Positions 37,740 to 43,678 of a stretch of DNA of 43,678 nucleotides are shown here, piece after piece (the stretch's first letter is position 1; each line of letters opens with the position of its first letter). The position numbers were made by a program, and so were the translations under genes. The notes under the pieces are model-generated. The model saw only the letters and a list, made by a program, of their open reading frames with translations. It had not been told where the DNA came from and did not search any database. Origin of the DNA: a virus; the IMG/VR virus record IMGVR_UViG_3300009618_000002, positions 1 to 43,678 of that record; one strand, 5' to 3'.

Positions 37740-37840
37740 CGCACATTCTGAACGCTTTACTCGATTTCATCGTCTACGCGCCCGCCGCGCTGGTCGTGGC
37801 CGGCTGCATCTTCAAGGTAGCAACTGCACGCACGGAATAG
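37736..37840 (+). CDS. 34-residue membrane peptide
   Basis: A 34-residue peptide coupled by ATGA to the previous gene. It is almost entirely one hydrophobic helix (LLDFIVYAPAALVVAGCIF) with a short basic end. It is the third membrane protein in a row. Possible roles include superinfection exclusion or membrane sensing. Confidence 0.55.
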   Translation: MTHILNALLDFIVYAPAALVVAGCIFKVATARTE

Positions 37841-37851
37841 CGGAGGATCAC

Positions 37852-38052
37852 ATGACGGAAGCAAAGCAATATGGGGAGCGACGCATCGCTGAAATCTCTC
37901 CCTTTCTGTTCGCCGACGAGATAGGGCTGTTATCCATTTCACGCGATCTGCTCCGCGACTACTTGACACTGGCCTTCATCGAGGGCGAGCAATCGGGTAT
38001 CAAAAAGGCGTCGGCCACGGCTGACCGCGTGATCAAGGCGATGGTCTCATGA
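37852..38052 (+). CDS. 66-residue helical protein
   Basis: A 66-residue acidic and helical protein with GGAGG five bases before the ATG. It has three helices (AKQYGERRIAEI, LSISRDLLRDYLTLAFIEGE, ASATADRVIKAM). It resembles small phage proteins of the type 'LAFxEGxxxG' that end in a helix. No function is known. It is coupled to the next gene. Confidence 0.65.
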   Translation: MTEAKQYGERRIAEISPFLFADEIGLLSISRDLLRDYLTLAFIEGEQSGIKKASATADRVIKAMVS

Positions 38053-38225
38053 GCAGACCTGACCAATGCCCTCTTTGTGGGAGCCTCAACTACACCGCGC
38101 TGAATGCTGATGGCTCCCTCTTTAACCTGCTCATTCAGCCTGGTTTGTGGGACAAATGCCGATGCGACGAATGCCAACACGAGTGGCCGTTCCGCACCGT
38201 TGAGATTGTGGAGGTGAAGCAATGA
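38049..38225 (+). CDS. 58-residue zinc-ribbon protein
   Basis: A 58-residue protein starting MSRPDQCPLCGSLN, with CPLC near residues 7-10 and CRCDEC near 38-43, then EWPFRT as in small zinc ribbons. It is joined to neighbours on both sides by ATGA overlaps. Likely an RNA-polymerase- or DNA-binding mini protein; the target is unknown. Confidence 0.7.
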   Translation: MSRPDQCPLCGSLNYTALNADGSLFNLLIQPGLWDKCRCDECQHEWPFRTVEIVEVKQ

Positions 38226-38443
38226 AAGAAATGATCTACGAGGTAATCAATAAGGAAATCGAAGGGCTGTTAAAAGACGTTGGAAATGGACTCAAAGAGC
38301 GTATGCCTGATGGGTGGGGCTTTAGTCTGCTCATTTTCTCTTACGGCGACGGTGGAAGCATGTTCTATCTCTCCTCCGCTCAACGTGCCGACATGATTAA
38401 AGCCATGCGTGAGTTCATCGAGAAATTCGAGGTGCGCCAATGA
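38222..38443 (+). CDS. 73-residue conserved phage protein
   Basis: A 73-residue protein. The helix IYEVINKEIEGLLKDVGN precedes a beta pair around PDGWGFSLLIFSYGDGGSMFY and a final helix (ADMIKAMREFIEKFE). The pattern 'GFxLLxFxfGxxGxxxYxSxAxRxDMIxAMxE' recurs in phage hypothetical proteins. It is coupled by ATGA to both neighbours. Function is unknown. Confidence 0.7.
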   Translation: MKEMIYEVINKEIEGLLKDVGNGLKERMPDGWGFSLLIFSYGDGGSMFYLSSAQRADMIKAMREFIEKFEVRQ

Positions 38444-38682
38444 CCAGTTGGCCTCACATAATGGTTGATGTCGACGACGACCGCCCAGCCCGCGATGAAG
38501 AGGTGGAGTATTGCGCACACTGTAGCGCGGCAGTGTTGGAAGGGGAGTTGCAACGGCACCTGGGCGAGCTGCGGTGCGATGAGTGCCGTCCGCTCTGCTG
38601 CGAGTGTCACGACTGCCCTGTAAGCGAGCCCGGGGAGTTTTGCCCCATTTGCTCTCTAGCGGCGCTGGGAGTCGAGGTATAG
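38440..38682 (+). CDS. Cysteine-rich zinc protein
   Basis: An 80-residue protein with eleven Cys residues, in CAHC (about 25-28), CDEC then CCECHDC, and CPIC near the end. This predicts two or three zinc sites. The N-terminus is acidic. It is coupled by ATGA to the gene before. Likely a protein- or nucleic-acid-binding module. Confidence 0.7.
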   Translation: MTSWPHIMVDVDDDRPARDEEVEYCAHCSAAVLEGELQRHLGELRCDECRPLCCECHDCPVSEPGEFCPICSLAALGVEV

Positions 38683-38721
38683 CCGCGCCTACCCGATGGT
38701 AGGAAGAAAGAAGGAATCACC

Positions 38722-38829
38722 ATGCAAGCACTTGCTCTGCTCTGTATCGTGCCCCTGATCGGCATCATCATCATGGGCGTGATTCTCAATCGGGAAACGT
38801 GGATTAGCGGGAGGGAGTGGAAGCCTTAG
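38722..38829 (+). CDS. 35-residue membrane peptide
   Basis: A 35-residue peptide with AAGGA before the ATG at 38722. It is one hydrophobic helix (LALLCIVPLIGIIIMGVIL) followed by a basic, Trp-containing end (NRETWISGREWKP). A terminator hairpin follows directly. Function is unknown. Confidence 0.6.
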   Translation: MQALALLCIVPLIGIIIMGVILNRETWISGREWKP

Positions 38830-38855
38830 ACTCCCGCCATCGCCCTCTGTGGGCA

Positions 38856-38892
38856 AACGGCTCTCGGCTCAAACTGGGAGCCGTTCTGTTTT
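38856..38892 (+). terminator. Intrinsic terminator in the early operon
   Basis: An AACGGCTC/GAGCCGTT stem (38856-38863 with 38878-38885) and a 14-base loop is followed by CTGTTTT. It separates the main early genes from the membrane gene at 38944. Confidence 0.7.
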
Positions 38893-38943
38893 GAACAGAC
38901 TTGGCCGCTAAGAGGAGCATCCAATGGAGCAGAGGTGCCTCAA

Positions 38944-39138
38944 ATGCTTTCTCTGCTGATTACGATTCTGGTCGTCTGCATCATCTTCGCTCTGATTTGG
39001 TGGATTCTAACGCAAATCCCACTGCCAGCGCCCTTCGCGCAAATCGTGCGCGTGGTCGTGGTTGTAATCTTCTGCATCTGGCTGATTTATGAACTACTTC
39101 CGATGGCTGGAGGGTTGAGTCATCCGCTTATAAGGTAA
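38944..39138 (+). CDS. Small two-span membrane protein (Thivi_2564-like)
   Basis: A 64-residue protein with two membrane helices (SLLITILVVCIIFALIWWIL and IVRVVVVVIFCIWLIYELLP), separated by TQIPLPAPFA. The pattern matches the small bacterial and phage membrane family named after Thivi_2564. AGAGG stands 8 bases before the ATG at 38944. An 11-codon frame (38924-38959, with its own GGAG site) overlaps the start and may couple translation. Holin activity is possible but the gene lies away from the lysis group. Confidence 0.7.
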   Translation: MLSLLITILVVCIIFALIWWILTQIPLPAPFAQIVRVVVVVIFCIWLIYELLPMAGGLSHPLIR

Positions 39139-39165
39139 AGCCCCCGAATCCGAGGGCTTCTGTTT
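39138..39165. terminator. Terminator between convergent operons
   Basis: AAGCCC/GGGCTT stem (39138-39143 with 39154-39159) followed on the plus strand by CTGTTT; on the minus strand it is followed by TTTAC. It can serve both the plus early operon and the minus replication operon, which meet here. Confidence 0.65.
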
Positions 39166-39172
39166 GGCGGGG

Positions 39173-39529
39173 TTACTGAGGAGGGGTGCTGCGGAGAAAC
39201 GCTTTCACGGTGTCGATAGCCTCTGCGCTCTTCACCATGGCCGTGCTGAAGCGCAGTACCTTGATTCCAGCCATTGCAGCGGCATTATACTTACGGGCAT
39301 CTTCCTCGAACCCATTGCCGCGAGAATGGCGGCTCTTGCCAAACTTGGTTCCCCCCTCGATTTCTACCGCTAGGTCCTTCTCCCTAAAATAGAAGTCGAA
39401 GCGCCACTTTCGGCCGGGTATCAGCTCTGCCTCACGAATCGCCTCAAAGCCCTCAGTCTGGCAGTGCAGGGCAAATGTTTCCTCGCCTTCGCTGAGAGGT
39501 GCCGGCACGGGCGTCTGTTTACGCTTCAT
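39173..39529 (-). CDS. DUF559/Vsr-like PD-(D/E)xK endonuclease
   Basis: A 118-residue nuclease candidate. RKWRFDFYFREKDLAVEIEG gives the Asp-x(n)-Glu-x-Glu core of the PD-(D/E)xK fold, followed by GKSRHSRGNGFEEDARKYNA and AGIKVLRFS, all typical of the DUF559/Vsr-like nuclease group often found in phages. The start at 39529 overlaps the previous gene as ATGA. It may act as a resolvase or nick-directed nuclease in recombination. It is the last gene of the minus operon. Confidence 0.78.
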   Translation of the reverse strand: MKRKQTPVPAPLSEGEETFALHCQTEGFEAIREAELIPGRKWRFDFYFREKDLAVEIEGGTKFGKSRHSRGNGFEEDARKYNAAAMAGIKVLRFSTAMVKSAEAIDTVKAFLRSTPPQ

Positions 39530-39705
39530 GCTTGCTCCCTCATCGCCTGGTGATTCTCGTGTGCTTCAATTGCCTCGGATTCTTTCACAAAGTAGGGAGA
39601 TATCCAACCACATTCACAAACTGAGGCCACTCCGCCCATAAATACTTTTGCGTCAAACGTCCTGCGTAAAATGCTTTCTTCAAATTCGACAAGATCGTGG
39701 TTCAT
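39526..39705 (-). CDS. 59-residue zinc-finger-like protein
   Basis: A 59-residue protein with CECGWISPYFVKE and EAHENH, a Cys-x-Cys ... His-x3-His pattern for one zinc. It starts by ATGA overlap with the gene before (39705) and ends by ATGA with the nuclease gene. The rest is acidic. Likely a small metal-binding adapter. Confidence 0.65.
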   Translation of the reverse strand: MNHDLVEFEESILRRTFDAKVFMGGVASVCECGWISPYFVKESEAIEAHENHQAMREQA

Positions 39706-39902
39706 TCGCTTTCCTTCCTCCGCCGCTTTGTCGCTTTAAGTTGAGCACACAGCGACACCCACTTCATCGCGTCAAAATGCGACATCAGATGGGCCGCCGA
39801 GTCGTCGTAGCAATCCCTCGGAACCGAATAGCGACGAGCAAGTGTATCGAGCCTCGCCGCGACCTCATCCTCCGAAAGTAGGCTACGCTTCACAGTGATC
39901 AT
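39702..39902 (-). CDS. 66-residue helical protein
   Basis: A 66-residue protein of helices (LLSEDEVAARLDTLARRYSV, and SAAHLMSHFDAMKWVSLCAQL) with a very basic end (KATKRRRKESE). It starts at 39902 and is joined by ATGA to the next gene. It is a possible DNA-binding helper. No family is recognised. Confidence 0.62.
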   Translation of the reverse strand: MITVKRSLLSEDEVAARLDTLARRYSVPRDCYDDSAAHLMSHFDAMKWVSLCAQLKATKRRRKESE

Positions 39903-39903
39903 G

Positions 39904-40161
39904 TCAGATACTCTCGCTTTCTCTCATCGCCTGCACGTCCGCAACTATGCGCGCTTGATTTCGTAGCTGCTCCAGCGTCTCGCCCTTGTGGATCACCCGG
40001 AGCAGCCTGTCGCGTTCCCGGCTCCTGATGCGCTTCGGCTTCCTGCCCTTGCGCGGGTGCTGGGCTTCCCAATGGGCGACTCGACAGTGATCGGAGCAGA
40101 ACCGCTGGCCCTTGATTCGCGCTTCCCGCACAGCCTTGCAGTGCTCACAGGTTATCGTCAT
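39904..40161 (-). CDS. 85-residue zinc-binding protein
   Basis: An 85-residue protein. The ATG at 40161 has AAAGGA and overlaps the upstream stop (ATGA). CEHC near residues 5-8 and FCSDHCRVAHW (about 21-31) form a Cys4 or Cys3His site, as in small 'FCSxxCRxxxW' zinc proteins. The rest is basic helix (GRKPKRIRSRERDRLLRVI). It probably binds nucleic acid. Confidence 0.7.
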   Translation of the reverse strand: MTITCEHCKAVREARIKGQRFCSDHCRVAHWEAQHPRKGRKPKRIRSRERDRLLRVIHKGETLEQLRNQARIVADVQAMRESESI

Positions 40162-40547
40162 GGCTTCCTTTCTGCCGTTGCAACGACTCCCCGGCAGTTG
40201 GCAATCCGAACGGCCAAGGGCAGCTCCAGGTAACGCTCTAGGCTCATCGAGCCCTTTTCCATGTTCCCCAAGTAGCACGCGATCCTGATGGCCTCTACCC
40301 GGTCATCCCGCTTGCTGCCGCCCATCCCACGGCCTCCTGGGTGCTCTGTGGTAGCCATAGACAGCGGAATGAATCGCCCGCACAGGCAGCAGATGCCGTT
40401 ATCGAGCAGCCACCGTTCGGCCCGGCGGCGCTTGTACTCCTCGCGCCCGGCGGCCGTCAGAGAGCATATTTCCCTTCCGCCGACGATCCGCACGGCCTCT
40501 TTTGAGCGGCGCTTGGCGCTGGGCTTGGTTTTGCGGGTTACTCTCAT
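40158..40547 (-). CDS. HNH-like endonuclease
   Basis: A 129-residue basic protein. NGICCLCGRFIPL (the first metal pair), then TTEHPGGRGMGGSKRDDR and a final CYLGNMEKGS correspond to the HNH layout CxxC ... (D/E)H ... N ... CN..KGS. The usual second CxxC is degenerate here: CYLGN stands for the 'LCN' part. The start at 40547 overlaps the previous gene as ATGA. HNH proteins in phages nick DNA or help packaging; activity is uncertain given the altered end. Confidence 0.7.
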   Translation of the reverse strand: MRVTRKTKPSAKRRSKEAVRIVGGREICSLTAAGREEYKRRRAERWLLDNGICCLCGRFIPLSMATTEHPGGRGMGGSKRDDRVEAIRIACYLGNMEKGSMSLERYLELPLAVRIANCRGVVATAERKP

Positions 40548-40711
40548 TTGCTAGTCCCCAGTATCAGCCGCCTGCACTCATCGGATCTGCAGCGGCCAAG
40601 CTGTTCAAGGCGAGCTGCGCTCAGCCAAAGAATATGCTTCCGGGTGCGAGGAATGCCGAATCGCAGCACGTATGCCTCCCGAACAGGACAGGTTTTAGGG
40701 CCTGGTTTCAT
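40544..40711 (-). CDS. 55-residue basic protein
   Basis: A 55-residue protein starting MKPGPKTCPVREAYVLRFGI, with four Cys residues and a basic end. It overlaps the HNH gene as ATGA. The four Cys (in TCP, and RCRSDEC) could bind zinc. No family is recognised. Confidence 0.58.
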   Translation of the reverse strand: MKPGPKTCPVREAYVLRFGIPRTRKHILWLSAARLEQLGRCRSDECRRLILGTSK

Positions 40712-40737
40712 TTGCCCGTACCTTTCTTGATACCCTT

Positions 40738-40965
40738 TCAGCGCACCTTCTTAGACAGGCCCATCAAACGCTCGATTTTTGCCGTATGCCCTGTTTGGGC
40801 CGGTTGTGGCCGATGGTAATGCTCCCGCGCCCGATTCCGGCGCGCTATAAGGCAATCTGTGCAGAGTGTGCGCCCTTCTTGCGGAGCGTTCTCGGCGCAA
40901 TTCTGGCAGAGTCCCAGGGTTTTCAGGTCGGCGCGCCTGCGGCGGGTATATTCGGTTTTGGTCAT
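40738..40965 (-). CDS. 75-residue zinc-finger protein
   Basis: A 75-residue protein. The ATG at 40965 has GAGGGG before it. A longer start at 41007 would overlap the upstream stop (ATGA) and is also possible. CQNC near residue 20 and CTDC near 35 form one zinc site in a pattern common to small proteins ('LGLCxxCxxxxxxGRTxCxxC'), followed by a basic helix (RRNRAREHYHRP). Probable nucleic-acid binding. Confidence 0.68.
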   Translation of the reverse strand: MTKTEYTRRRRADLKTLGLCQNCAENAPQEGRTLCTDCLIARRNRAREHYHRPQPAQTGHTAKIERLMGLSKKVR

Positions 40966-41003
40966 TATCCCCTCGCGTAGATGTGGCTGGGCAGCTTCGC
41001 CGG

Positions 41004-41459
41004 TCATGCCGCGCGCTCTCGGTGTACCTCGTTCATGATCGCCCCGCAAATGCCAGATCCTTCGCGCGGAATGCCCTTGCAGGCCCTCGGTTCACGATCC
41101 AGCGGTGAGATGAAACCGCTCATGTGAATGCCGCACTCAGGGCAATGCCAGCGCACTAGGTCTTTGCGGATTCCCATTTGCTCCCTGTTGTGACGGGAGA
41201 CGGCGCATACCCCAACCATGCCGAGAATGGCCCCGACCTCCGGAAAGGCCAAATCCCCCTCTTCGCGCGGCAAATCCTGAAGAGTGCGGAGAGCCGCTAG
41301 TACGTCCTCAAGGTTTTCTTGAACTAGGCGCTTCGAGTAGAATGCGAGTGTCACCGTGTCCACTTTCGCGCCACGAAAGCAGGCCATCTCCGTCAAAGCC
41401 ATCTTGATCTGATCGGAGGGCTTCAGCGAGAGCTGCAAGGTTGCTTTCCCCTTTTCCAT
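41004..41459 (-). CDS. Replication accessory candidate with C-terminal zinc site
   Basis: A 151-residue protein. The ATG at 41459 has GGAGG five bases upstream. The N-terminal 90 residues (KMALTEMACFRGAKVDTVTL, FYSKRLVQENLEDVLAALRT, LAFPEVGAILGMVG) match the helical layout common to phage helicase-loader or replisome accessory proteins ('Y...L.....EDV..AL..L.......FP..G.I'). CPEC and later Cys pairs form a metal site. It overlaps the replication-organiser gene by 152 bases in another frame. A helicase loader is inferred from pattern and place. Confidence 0.6.
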   Translation of the reverse strand: MEKGKATLQLSLKPSDQIKMALTEMACFRGAKVDTVTLAFYSKRLVQENLEDVLAALRTLQDLPREEGDLAFPEVGAILGMVGVCAVSRHNREQMGIRKDLVRWHCPECGIHMSGFISPLDREPRACKGIPREGSGICGAIMNEVHRERAA

Positions 41460-42297
41460 TACCACCTCCATTTACGACCGTGTTCTTAAACTCGTTAGTT
41501 GGGCCCGGCCCATAGCTGGTCAGGTCTCCTATCCACCGCGATGGACGCTCGCCGTGATTAACCTTCGATCTGAACCGGTTGTAGAGTAACTTTCGGACTC
41601 GCTCAGCATCCATTTTCGGGTCCGCCTCCAAGAGCATCCCAAGCGCCCTGCCCTCCCACCCATTCCAGGGCGGGTCGCGTCCATCGTTCTTGCTGCGATA
41701 GTAGGCAAATATCATTTCCTTGCAGGCAATATGTCTCGGATCGGACGAGTGCTTCATTCCGTCCTCCGAGACGCGCTTCTTGCGCGGCTTCGGAGAAGGT
41801 TTTTGTTCTTTTGCTTCTGTATCTGCTTCTGCTTCTGTATGTGCTGACATTGCTGACAATGATTGACTGTCAATGACATGTTGTTTTGACGCCTTTGTTT
41901 TCTTTCTCCTAGCTCTTGACTCAGCCTGCTTCTGGCGGTTGTATTCTCGCCGGTCATCTTCGTTCCTAATCGCTCGATATAGGGCATGACTAACAACGTG
42001 GTACTGAAAAGCGTTCTCGTGAACCAGGCGGCATCCGTCGCAGTCTTTGTTTCTACTGAAGGGATCGGGGCGACAAAGAAACGTTATGGCTGACTCGACC
42101 TTTTCAGGGGAGGAGCCGATAACCGCAGCTAGCATGACGGGATTAAGCTCTACCAAGGAATTAACTGTGTTGGCGATCACATATCCCCACACGGCGAACA
42201 CTTCTGGCCCGGCGCCAAACATTGATCCAGTGAAGGTGGAGGCGAAAAACTTTCCGTACACTATGCAGCCTCCATTCTTTTTCGGCAATGAGGACAT
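41308..42297 (-). CDS. Phage replication-organiser protein
   Basis: A 329-residue protein with GAGGG before the ATG at 42297. The N-terminal 130 residues (YGKFFASTFTGSMFGAG, VFAVWGYVIANTV, ELNPVMLAAVIGSSPEKVES, LCRPDPFSRNKDCDGCRLV) match the winged-helix domain of phage replication initiators. A basic, Ser/Lys linker (about 130-185) follows, then a helical domain around ACKEMIFAYYRSKNDGRDPP and ADPKMDAERVRKLLYNRF. Its role is likely origin binding and helicase recruitment. The C-terminal 50 residues overlap the next gene. Confidence 0.78.
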   Translation of the reverse strand: MSSLPKKNGGCIVYGKFFASTFTGSMFGAGPEVFAVWGYVIANTVNSLVELNPVMLAAVIGSSPEKVESAITFLCRPDPFSRNKDCDGCRLVHENAFQYHVVSHALYRAIRNEDDRREYNRQKQAESRARRKKTKASKQHVIDSQSLSAMSAHTEAEADTEAKEQKPSPKPRKKRVSEDGMKHSSDPRHIACKEMIFAYYRSKNDGRDPPWNGWEGRALGMLLEADPKMDAERVRKLLYNRFRSKVNHGERPSRWIGDLTSYGPGPTNEFKNTVVNGGGNGKGESNLAALAEALRSDQDGFDGDGLLSWRESGHGDTRILLEAPSSRKP

Positions 42298-42479
42298 TCG
42301 ATCACCCTCGGGACCGCATTATTTCCAGTGTCGAAAATGAGGGAGGAGCCTACTTGTGCAATAGCAAGCCCGGAGACTACTAACTCAGCATCTTTGCCGC
42401 AGGATCGGCAATTGAACTCAATGGTTCTGGACTTTTCCGGCTCCAGGTCGCCATACTCAAGAATGCGCCACTTTCTCAT
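42261..42479 (-). CDS. 72-residue zinc protein
   Basis: A 72-residue protein with CRSC (24-27) and CPHC (62-65), a zinc ribbon with a long insert. It starts at 42479, one base from a TTGACA palindrome, and has no clear ribosome site. It overlaps the start of the replication gene by 37 bases. Possible DNA-binding regulator of that gene. Confidence 0.68.
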   Translation of the reverse strand: MRKWRILEYGDLEPEKSRTIEFNCRSCGKDAELVVSGLAIAQVGSSLIFDTGNNAVPRVIECPHCRKRMEAA

Positions 42480-42480
42480 T

Positions 42481-42513
42481 TGTCAATCTTGACACAGGTT
42501 TGACGTATTGACA
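42481..42513. promoter_or_regulatory. Cluster of TTGAC/GTCAA boxes before the zinc and replication genes
   Basis: A 14-base inverted repeat (TGTCAA, TC, TTGACA; 42481-42494) is followed by two more TTGAC boxes in direct order near 42500 and 42508. It sits next to the ATG at 42479 and upstream of the replication-organiser gene. A repressor operator or an iteron-like site is possible. Confidence 0.4.
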
Positions 42514-42522
42514 AGAGGGGAT

Positions 42523-42684
42523 TTACGCCGCCTTTTTGCGAAGCACGATTCCTCTCGCAATCTTCCTCCGCCAGCCCAGGCACATGTGCATGGACCCGGC
42601 GGCGTAGAACAGCCGGGCGCCTGTAGGGGTACGCTTGCGGGTGAGGCCCTCGGTCTTGCAGTAGCGGCATCGCATCCCGTACAT
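42523..42684 (-). CDS. 53-residue basic protein
   Basis: A 53-residue protein starting MYGMRCRYCKTEGLTRKRTP. The ATG at 42684 is shared with the upstream stop (TAATG). It has one CxxC and a very basic C-terminus (CLGWRRKIARGIVLRKKAA). Other Cys and His residues in the middle may complete a metal site. Probable nucleic-acid binding. Confidence 0.58.
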   Translation of the reverse strand: MYGMRCRYCKTEGLTRKRTPTGARLFYAAGSMHMCLGWRRKIARGIVLRKKAA

Positions 42685-42932
42685 TATGAAACAGCTTTTG
42701 CCTCTTCGGGTAGCCTGCGAAAATTCTTGAGGATTTTTTTCGATGGCTTCGCCCCAACCTTGCCCCATAAGAGTAGTAGCCACCTCTTAGGGTCATCAAC
42801 CCTAGACCTGCATTTTTCCGAGCATGTCTTTAGGACGGGAAGGCCATCTTCTTGAATCGAAATTGACCCATACCACTCCCATCCTGAGTCCCATTCGGCA
42901 CATTTCTGGCACACATTGCAGGTGTGTTTCAT
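42684..42932 (-). CDS. 82-residue zinc-binding protein
   Basis: An 82-residue protein with CNVCQKC near the N-terminus and CSEKC near residue 37, plus WDSGWEWYGS between. This fits a treble-clef-like zinc site with a Trp-rich face. The C-terminal half is basic helix (KPSKKILKNFRRLPEEAK). A GGGG site precedes the ATG. Function is unknown. Confidence 0.68.
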   Translation of the reverse strand: MKHTCNVCQKCAEWDSGWEWYGSISIQEDGLPVLKTCSEKCRSRVDDPKRWLLLLWGKVGAKPSKKILKNFRRLPEEAKAVS

Positions 42933-42972
42933 CTCGCATCCCCTACATTATGCAATGGTTTTGGATGTTCCA

Positions 42973-43155
42973 TCAGTTCTCCGTTATCTTTGCTACCAGT
43001 TCGCGCAGAATGTAAAGTTGAGCTTTCCCGTGTGAGGAATGAGGATTTCGACTCGCTTCTAGCTCGTCGATAGCGTTGAGCATTTCATCGACAACGATTT
43101 CTTGACCTTTCCGAAACACTGCTTTTTCGCTATCGCTGAGACTATCGAAGTCCAT
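42973..43155 (-). CDS. 60-residue acidic helical protein
   Basis: A 60-residue acidic protein (MDFDSLSDSEKAVFRKGQEI, then EMLNAIDELEASRNPHSS) with AAAGG before the ATG at 43155. It is mostly helix. It lies 28 bases after the exonuclease stop in the same operon. A DNA-mimic or nuclease cofactor is possible but not shown. Confidence 0.6.
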   Translation of the reverse strand: MDFDSLSDSEKAVFRKGQEIVVDEMLNAIDELEASRNPHSSHGKAQLYILRELVAKITEN

Positions 43156-43183
43156 CGGCTCACCTTTACCATCTGGATACTAT

Positions 43184-43678
43184 TTACGGTGCATCCACCG
43201 CGCCATCCAAAAAACTGTAGTCTTGCTGGTCGAAGTCCTTTGAGGTATCGTACCCAGGATCGGATTCCTTTTCCTCTTGGAACTCCACCGGGAAGGGCGC
43301 AATCGGCTTCGCGTTGTGCTCCGCCAGAAACGCCTCGATTTCGGCATTGAAGGCCACAGCTTGCTCTGTGAAGTAGTCGATCACCGCCTCGCCAGTGAGC
43401 TTGCGGTACTCGCCTTTTCCATCAACCAAAACGGGAACGTTCCACTCAAGCTCATCCCGCCCGGTGCGCTTCAAAAAATAGCACAGGTTCGGGTCTTGGA
43501 TGCGCCGGTCGAAGCTGAGAAAATCGGCAAATCTACGCTCTTTACCTGCCGACGCCATCTCCCATGCGCACTGCGGAATGTAGTCTTCTGGAATTAAGCC
43601 TTCTTCCCAGTAAAGCAGGTGCTTTTCCGTGCTCGGGTTCTTGATCTCCAGCACACCATCAGAACCTATCAGGCCGTC
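43184..43678 (-). CDS. YqaJ/lambda-type recombination exonuclease, C-terminal part
   Basis: This is the second part of the gene that starts at 471 and crosses the join. It carries the end of the active site (LEIK, followed by NPSTEKHLLYWEE), then the YqaJ-type 'IPEDYIPQCAWEM' helix, common to lambda exonuclease (the 'H..Q.q..m' region), and a beta pair (FADFLSFDRRIQD). The tail (after about residue 250) is acidic and disordered. The complete protein has 280 residues. No start is needed in this half: the GTG at 43654 is an internal Val codon. Confidence 0.9.
   Translation of the reverse strand, partial: DGLIGSDGVLEIKNPSTEKHLLYWEEGLIPEDYIPQCAWEMASAGKERRFADFLSFDRRIQDPNLCYFLKRTGRDELEWNVPVLVDGKGEYRKLTGEAVIDYFTEQAVAFNAEIEAFLAEHNAKPIAPFPVEFQEEKESDPGYDTSKDFDQQDYSFLDGAVDAP
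43556..43678. repeat. Terminal direct repeat, right copy
   Basis: This 123-base block equals bases 1-123 exactly. It lets the exonuclease gene be read through the join without a frame change. Confidence 0.93.

Noticed and set aside
1-43678. Lysogeny genes (integrase, excisionase, CI-like repressor, attachment site)
   Set aside because: None was recognised on either strand. The 44-residue ribbon-helix-helix protein alone is not enough to claim lysogeny.
1-43678. CRISPR arrays, tRNA genes and insertion sequences
   Set aside because: No spaced repeats of the right size, no tRNA-like cloverleaf with CCA-end pattern and no transposase was seen by eye. A tRNAscan run would be needed to be sure.

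Overview
The window is a complete, or nearly complete, genome of a tailed double-stranded DNA bacteriophage. Bases 1-123 recur exactly at 43556-43678, so the contig closes on itself with a unit of 43,555 bp, and one gene (a YqaJ/lambda-type exonuclease) runs across the join. A large portal, a HK97-type capsid candidate, a scaffold candidate and a giant tail-hub-like protein, with no recognisable sheath, tube or long tape-measure gene, point to a short-tailed (podovirus-like) virion. No integrase, excisionase or CI-like repressor was seen, and no DNA polymerase or RNA polymerase, so the phage is probably virulent and replicates with host enzymes. The host is probably Gram-negative; several virion-type genes begin with Sec signal peptides. 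A soil or peat Acidobacteriota host would fit the flavour of these proteins, but that is a guess.

Layout. (1) Late operon, minus strand, 34304 down to 3452: small terminase, zinc-ribbon proteins, large terminase, portal, histidine phosphatase, scaffold, capsid, a GroES-like co-chaperonin, adaptor and hub proteins, internal virion-like proteins, a GNAT-like protein, fibre-like proteins with signal peptides, then lysis genes (membrane proteins, holin candidate, GH24 endolysin). Genes are packed with ATGA, TGATG or TAATG overlaps. (2) Early operon, plus strand, 34374 to 39138: about twenty very small proteins, many with CxxC zinc motifs, a ribbon-helix-helix protein, two DUF551 paralogues, a DUF3846 protein, several single-span membrane peptides and a Ser-Trp/Arg dipeptide-repeat protein. 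(3) Replication and recombination operon, minus strand, from a sigma-70-like promoter at 3114-3142, through the coiled-coil protein, ERF annealing protein and exonuclease, across the contig join, then through the replication-initiator-like protein and small nuclease or zinc genes to 39173. (4) One isolated plus-strand mini-gene at 3220-3378 between the two minus operons.

How it fits together. ERF plus exonuclease form a recombination pair, likely acting with the replication-organiser protein at 41308-42297. Terminase, portal, scaffold and capsid make and fill the head, and GroES and the phosphatase may tune host folding and metabolism. The hub, fibre and secreted fibre-like proteins handle adsorption. 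Lysis uses a cytoplasmic lysozyme released by a membrane protein.

Regulation seen: strong sigma-70-like promoters at 34338-34366 (+), 33653-33681 (-) and 3114-3142 (-). The first two place the start of transcription almost on an ATG, so leaderless translation is likely. Intrinsic terminators were seen at 3382-3404, 4598-4642, 38856-38892 and 39138-39165. No tRNA, CRISPR array or insertion sequence was found, and no stretch over 300 bases lacks a gene.
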